From NCBI RefSeq assembly GCF_935822925.1, contig NZ_CAKXZS010000009.1:107025-171024 (forward strand): DNA of 64,000 nt, given 5' to 3'. The notes under the pieces were generated by a model that was not told where the DNA came from, did no database searches, and was given only the letters and a program-made list of their open reading frames with translations. This DNA is from Mesorhizobium ventifaucium. Lineage in GTDB: Bacteria; Pseudomonadota; Alphaproteobacteria; Rhizobiales; Rhizobiaceae. A program made the translations under genes and the position numbers. The number at the start of each line of letters is the position of its first letter. The stretch's first letter is position 1. Of this stretch, positions 60,229 through 64,000 are shown piece after piece.

Positions 60229-61482
60229 TCAGTTGAACCACAGCGCAAAGGTCAAAAACCCGGCGCCGCCGAACTGGCGCTGTGTCTGGTCGAACTCCTC
60301 GCTGGAGAGGATCTTTCCGCTCTCGAGATAGGGCGCGATGGCCGGGCCGGTGATCGACAGCACCAGATCGAAGGGCTTTGGCTCGTCGAAGAAGCGCTTC
60401 ATGTTGATGCCTTTGTCGGCGATGCGAAAATGCGGCAGCAAGGTGCGGCCTTCGAGCAGGTCTTCGGCCATATCAAGCGCGGCGTGCCAGGCCTGGACCT
60501 GCTCCTCGCCGACTTCCAGGCCGGTGAGCGGGCTGGCGCCTTTCTGTTGCGGGCCGGGTAGCCATTCTCGGTGGTTGTCGGTCTCGGCGCGGATCGCCTT
60601 CCAGTCTTCGCGGGACAGCCGGATCATTTCCATGAGATGGCGGCGCGCCGCCTGGCGGCGCTCCGGTTCGACCACCGGCCAGTTGACCAGATGGACCAGC
60701 GAGATGAAGTCGGCGATGCGCCACTCGGACGACAACATGCCGCCGCTCATGCCGCCGTCCGGCGGCACGAGCGTGTCCTGCAGCGGCAGCTTTGCGCGCG
60801 GAAACAACATGTGGAACGAGCCGTCGAAGGCGTTGCTGAAGTCATGCGCCAGCCAGAAATCCGCCTGCGCCATCAGGAATTCGGCATAGCCCTGCAGCCA
60901 ATAGCCGTCGGCGCGGTCGAAGCGGAAGGTGAGGGCGGGTGCGGCCGGGTCTGGCGCACCGCCGCCGCGTGACAGGGACGTCATGATCGCGGCGGCGCTT
61001 TCGTCCGGCGCGATCTGGCCGTCCTCGTTGAGGTCGATGCCGAGACGGGTGAGGTCGACCTCCATGCCGATGTCGGCATCGGCAGGCACGGCTCCAAGCG
61101 TGGCGGCGGACTTTTCCAGCCGATCGCGGAAGGCGACCAGGATGGCGCGGAAGCCGTCGTAGGTCAGCGGCTCGGGATTGGGATTGTCCGGTACCGGCAG
61201 CCGCATCAGCGGCAGCATGAAGGATTGCGGGCTTTCGAATCCGTGGCGGTGCAGACCGCCGGCCAGGATCTCCAGCGCGGTGAAGAATTGGCCGGCACCG
61301 GCGGCGTAGGCCGACGCAGGATCAGTGGGCGCAGCGGCTTCCAGCGCAGCAAGCGTGCTGTTGCGGTCGGCCACGGTTTTTGCCTCGAACAGGGCGGCCG
61401 GTTCAGAGGCCGCGGCACCGGCGGAAGCAACCGGCAGTAGCAGAAGAAGGGCGGATGCCAGCAGGCTCGAAAATCGCGTCAT
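60229..61482 (-). CDS. Exported protein of unknown function
   Basis: This is a 417-residue protein. A signal peptide (LLASALLLLLPVASAGAAAS) is followed by a helical, Trp- and Asp-rich body. Notable segments are GIDLNEDGQIAPDESAA, an EF-hand-like calcium loop, then RFDRADGYWLQGYAEFLMAQ, ADFWLAHDFSNAFDGSFHML and WPVVEPERRQAARRHLMEMI. No known enzyme motif is seen. The single EF-hand-like DxNxDGxI loop suggests calcium binding. It is upstream of and in the same direction as uvrB, 111 bp away, and divergent from the CapA-like gene. Confidence 0.75.
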   Translation of the reverse strand: MTRFSSLLASALLLLLPVASAGAAASEPAALFEAKTVADRNSTLAALEAAAPTDPASAYAAGAGQFFTALEILAGGLHRHGFESPQSFMLPLMRLPVPDNPNPEPLTYDGFRAILVAFRDRLEKSAATLGAVPADADIGMEVDLTRLGIDLNEDGQIAPDESAAAIMTSLSRGGGAPDPAAPALTFRFDRADGYWLQGYAEFLMAQADFWLAHDFSNAFDGSFHMLFPRAKLPLQDTLVPPDGGMSGGMLSSEWRIADFISLVHLVNWPVVEPERRQAARRHLMEMIRLSREDWKAIRAETDNHREWLPGPQQKGASPLTGLEVGEEQVQAWHAALDMAEDLLEGRTLLPHFRIADKGINMKRFFDEPKPFDLVLSITGPAIAPYLESGKILSSEEFDQTQRQFGGAGFLTFALWFN

Positions 61483-61636
61483 CTTGGTCCTCCGATATGC
61501 CGTTCGGCGGCAACCATATACGCATCTTGTGTGTTGCGCCTACTGCGGGCATCTGGCTGCACGATTGCGAACGGAGGCGCTTCGCTATATCAGGCGCATC
61601 GTCTACTGTGGCCGTTCATCCCGGTGCAGGCTGCGC

Positions 61637-62665
61637 GTGTCGAACTATCCGCTTTCCTACAAATTGTCCTGGCTGCCACGCTTCTTGGAGCCTTCGCTCA
61701 GCGGCGATCGACAAGGCTTTGCGCCGGCGGCAGGAACGATCATCGAGCCGCCACCGGTGCGGACGGTGCGGCTCGCCTTTGTCGGCGATATCTCGGCGGT
61801 GGCCAATCGCAGCGCAACGCAATGCGACCCGGCGATCGCCACGCTGCTCGGCTCCGCCGATCTGGTGGTCGGCAATTGCGAAAGCCCGGTGGTGGAGCGA
61901 CCGAGCGCGGCGCTGGGCACGAAGCTTGGCATCCATCACGCCATGACCGAGCGGTTCCTTGCCGAAGCGTTGGCCGCCGTCGGCATCTCGCGGAATAAAC
62001 TGGTGCTGTCGCTCGCCAACAACCACGCGCTCGACCAGGGGTTTGAGGGCTTCGACGAGACCGTGGCAGCGCTAGAACGGCTTGGCATCCGCAGCATCGG
62101 TGCCGCCGCCGGTCCGGTCGAACGCCTTGCAGTCGGGCCGCTGACAATAGGCTTTGCCGCCTTCACGCTGTGGCGCAATGCCGGCGCGGCTGCGTTCGCC
62201 GCCCGTGTGTCGATGCAAGGCGACCCGGCACGATGGCTGCGCCGCGACGCCGTCAATCTTACCTGCGCCGTGCCACATTGGGATTGGGAATTCCGGCATT
62301 TTCCACAGGCTGAAACGCGGGCGCTGGCACGCCATTTGGCCGCGCAGGGCGTCGGGCTGATCGCAGGCCATCATGCCCACGTCGTGCAGCCGGTGGAGCA
62401 GATCGGTAAGGCGCTCGTCGCCTATGGGCTCGGCGATTTCTTGGGCACCGCCTTTGCGCGCCAGCCATGGCCCGGCCGCATCGGGGGCATCCTGACCGTC
62501 GATATAAGCGCCGACGCCGGCACGCGTGGCGCCATTTCCGCCTATCGGCTGCATCCATTCATGCGGCTGCGCGCCGGCGACCATGAGCGGCTGGTTCCCA
62601 TTGAGGCGCTGGAGAACCGAATGCGCAGCAAAGTCGAAGGCAGGTTGACTGCGATTTTTCCGTAG
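61637..62665 (+). CDS. CapA/PGA-cap family metallophosphatase-like protein
   Basis: This is a 342-residue protein of the CapA group (poly-gamma-glutamate capsule protein fold, calcineurin-like). It shows LAFVGDISAVAN, VVGNCESPVVE, LSLANNHALDQGFEGFDETV, LIAGHHAHVVQPVEQIGKAL and YGLGDFLG. These carry the Asp/Asn/His metal-site motifs of the family. Members serve in polymer or lipoprotein metabolism at the envelope; the role here is unknown. The start is uncertain: GTG at 61637 is chosen because codon use and homology-like sequence begin near there, but no strong ribosome site is seen and the open frame extends upstream. No clear signal peptide. Confidence 0.8.
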   Translation: MSNYPLSYKLSWLPRFLEPSLSGDRQGFAPAAGTIIEPPPVRTVRLAFVGDISAVANRSATQCDPAIATLLGSADLVVGNCESPVVERPSAALGTKLGIHHAMTERFLAEALAAVGISRNKLVLSLANNHALDQGFEGFDETVAALERLGIRSIGAAAGPVERLAVGPLTIGFAAFTLWRNAGAAAFAARVSMQGDPARWLRRDAVNLTCAVPHWDWEFRHFPQAETRALARHLAAQGVGLIAGHHAHVVQPVEQIGKALVAYGLGDFLGTAFARQPWPGRIGGILTVDISADAGTRGAISAYRLHPFMRLRAGDHERLVPIEALENRMRSKVEGRLTAIFP

Positions 62666-62711
62666 CGCCGTAAGTGAGGGCTAGCCGCACGTTGCTTATC
62701 GCACAAGTATG

Positions 62712-62882
62712 GCGCTGCCCCTCATTGTACTGCCGGACATTTCTCCCCGTAACGGGGAGAAAGACGCCGTCATTTGATGACTTCGCCAATCACAGCCTCG
62801 CCGAACGAGCGCCAGCGCACCGACAGCGGGCTTCTCCCCGTTCACGGGGAGAAGGTGCCGGCAGGCGGATGAGGGGCAGCGC
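62712..62882. repeat. ~170-bp palindromic element with double TTCTCCCCG stem
   Basis: Outer arms GCGCTGCCCCTCAT (62712-62725) and ATGAGGGGCAGCGC (62869-62882) are perfect inverted repeats. Inner hairpins TTCTCCCCGTAACGGGGAGA and CTTCTCCCCGTTCACGGGGA lie near each end. It is a different family from the CTTCTCCCCTTGTGGG element, with the same overall design. It fills most of the gap between the CapA-like and DUF3137 genes. Confidence 0.85.
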
Positions 62883-62976
62883 AAACATCTGCTTGAGAAG
62901 CGCTGCCTCTCAGTGCTGTAGTCGAGATGTCGAAAAAATCGGCTATCATGAGTTTGTTAGGGGGCGTGGGGTGGCG

Positions 62977-63942
62977 ATGCAAACAGCGGATTTCATGCCT
63001 GATGAAGCTGACATCGCCGGCATCAAGAGCAATCTCGCGGCCTACGAGGCCGAAAGGACTTCGGCCTACCGGCAAGTCCGCTGGCGGGTGCCGCTGTTCA
63101 TCGGCCTGGTGCTGGTGTTCGTGGCGCTTGTCGCCTGGCTTTTCAACAGGATCGCCGATCCATACGAGCAATGGTTCTCGACACCGCATGTGTTGCTCTA
63201 TGTCGTCGGGTTGGTGGCGGCGATCCTGCTCTATTTCCAGGCGATCAAGCCGACCAGCACGCTGCAGCAATCGTTCCGCAAGACGCTGCTGCCGATTATT
63301 TTCGGGTTTATCCAAGACATGCGCTACGAGCACGATGTGACGCCGAATTCGTTCGACCGGCTGCCGCGCGAGACGATCGGCACGTTCAGCAGCAAGCGCT
63401 TCGACGACATTGTATCCGGCCGTTACGAGGGATTTCCGTTCGAGCTTTACGAAGCCGATCTCCGGCAAGGCACGGGCGGCACGATAGCATTCAAGGGCGT
63501 CGTCGTCGCCTTCGAGACCATCGTACCGTTCCCCGGCATATTGGTGGCGGCCCGCCGGACTGACAAGGCCGTCGGGTTCTTCCGCGGCATGTTCGCCAGC
63601 AGGATGCAGGAATTGTCATGCGGGGTGCCCGTGCTCGATGCCGCCTACGACTTCCGCACCGACAATGTCGAGGCGGCGCAGCCACTGGTGAGCGGCCGGC
63701 TGGCGCAGGCACTGACATGGCTCAGCGAGACATGGCCCGACGATCCGGCGCGCGTCGCGCTCAATGGCGGCGACGGTTTTCTGCTGTTGCCGCAGACGAA
63801 GAATTTCTTCGAGCTGCCTGATATCTCGGTGCCGCTCGACTACGCCAAGCATGTCGCGCCGATGATATCAGACATGGGCGCGATGCTGGCGACGGCGGCG
63901 CTGGTGCGCAAGATCGGCGCAACGGACGCGGCGGCGGGTTAG
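62977..63942 (+). CDS. DUF3137 family membrane protein
   Basis: This is a 321-residue protein. Two N-terminal transmembrane helices (about 38-60 and 71-90) are followed by a cytoplasmic alpha/beta domain with TLLPIIFGFIQDMRYEHDVT, FDRLPRETIGTFSSKRFDDI, VSGRYEGFPFELYEADLR, and a C-terminal region with LSETWPDDPARVALNGGDGF. This is the DUF3137 layout; the function is unknown. The ATG at 62977 is chosen because it precedes the conserved MQTADFMPDEADI; the ribosome site (GGGGCGTGGGG) is untidy. No gene follows within the window. Confidence 0.8.
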   Translation: MQTADFMPDEADIAGIKSNLAAYEAERTSAYRQVRWRVPLFIGLVLVFVALVAWLFNRIADPYEQWFSTPHVLLYVVGLVAAILLYFQAIKPTSTLQQSFRKTLLPIIFGFIQDMRYEHDVTPNSFDRLPRETIGTFSSKRFDDIVSGRYEGFPFELYEADLRQGTGGTIAFKGVVVAFETIVPFPGILVAARRTDKAVGFFRGMFASRMQELSCGVPVLDAAYDFRTDNVEAAQPLVSGRLAQALTWLSETWPDDPARVALNGGDGFLLLPQTKNFFELPDISVPLDYAKHVAPMISDMGAMLATAALVRKIGATDAAAG

Positions 63943-64000
63943 CCGCTGAGAATCCTGGCCGCCAGCCAGTTCGCCGACCGCTAGAGCATCGGACGTTCAA

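Overview
The window reads as a high-GC alphaproteobacterial chromosome, most like Mesorhizobium or a close relative in the Hyphomicrobiales. The evidence is the gene families (separate petA-petB-petC, a long-tailed UvrB, BA14K, DUF1127, UbiK) and several interspersed palindromic repeats of the rhizobial type. This is inference from recognised families and composition; no search was run. No rRNA, tRNA, CRISPR array, insertion sequence or origin was seen.

Layout. 1-11 kb is an accessory-looking stretch with long non-coding gaps. It holds a cut-off class III cyclase, an O-methyltransferase, a membrane-bound LuxR-type regulator followed by an exported barrel-like protein and a secreted RTX protein, an ICMT-like methyltransferase, a RidA-like protein, and a complete cyclase with a TPR-like C-terminus. 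11-20.9 kb is core: a cupin, the cytochrome bc1 operon, apt, two MaoC-fold proteins, a CorA transporter, and rplY-pth-ychF. 21-32 kb is regulator-rich and partly decayed: AraC/aldo-keto reductase/FGE-like genes, an ArsR-rhodanese fusion divergent from a DUF2938 membrane protein, a frameshifted LysR gene, a Tat-exported SDR, TetR/DUF1772, and an Fsr-like exporter with a divergent AraC regulator. Two degraded transporter ends lie among them.

32-47.5 kb is mostly core: prs, a lipoprotein, a creatinase-fold protein, pgeF, a MidA-like methyltransferase and lgt in one tight operon, then ubiK, a YbjN protein, a CsaA-like protein, two broken genes, a glycosyltransferase, a MarR/response regulator/histidine kinase run divergent from ilvE, and an MBL hydrolase bracketed by palindromic repeats. 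47.5-54.9 kb holds small genes: BA14K, two cold-shock paralogs around a 14-bp tandem array, a double Kazal-like lipoprotein, unknown small genes, a TPR-sulfotransferase, DUF1428, VOC, DUF1127 and a SnoaL-like protein. 54.9-64 kb has an ABC-F ATPase with a structured leader, uvrB, an exported unknown, a CapA-like protein and a DUF3137 protein.

The observations most worth following are (1) the ABC-F leader at 56539-56745, which has a 21-codon upstream ORF with a strong Shine-Dalgarno, nested hairpins over it, and a long-range inverted repeat ending beside the ABC-F start; (2) a palindromic intergenic-type repeat translated in frame inside uvrB; (3) clean palindromes in the promoter regions of the marR/ilvE and DUF1772/tetR pairs; and (4) several independently decaying genes that a plain ORF list would miss.
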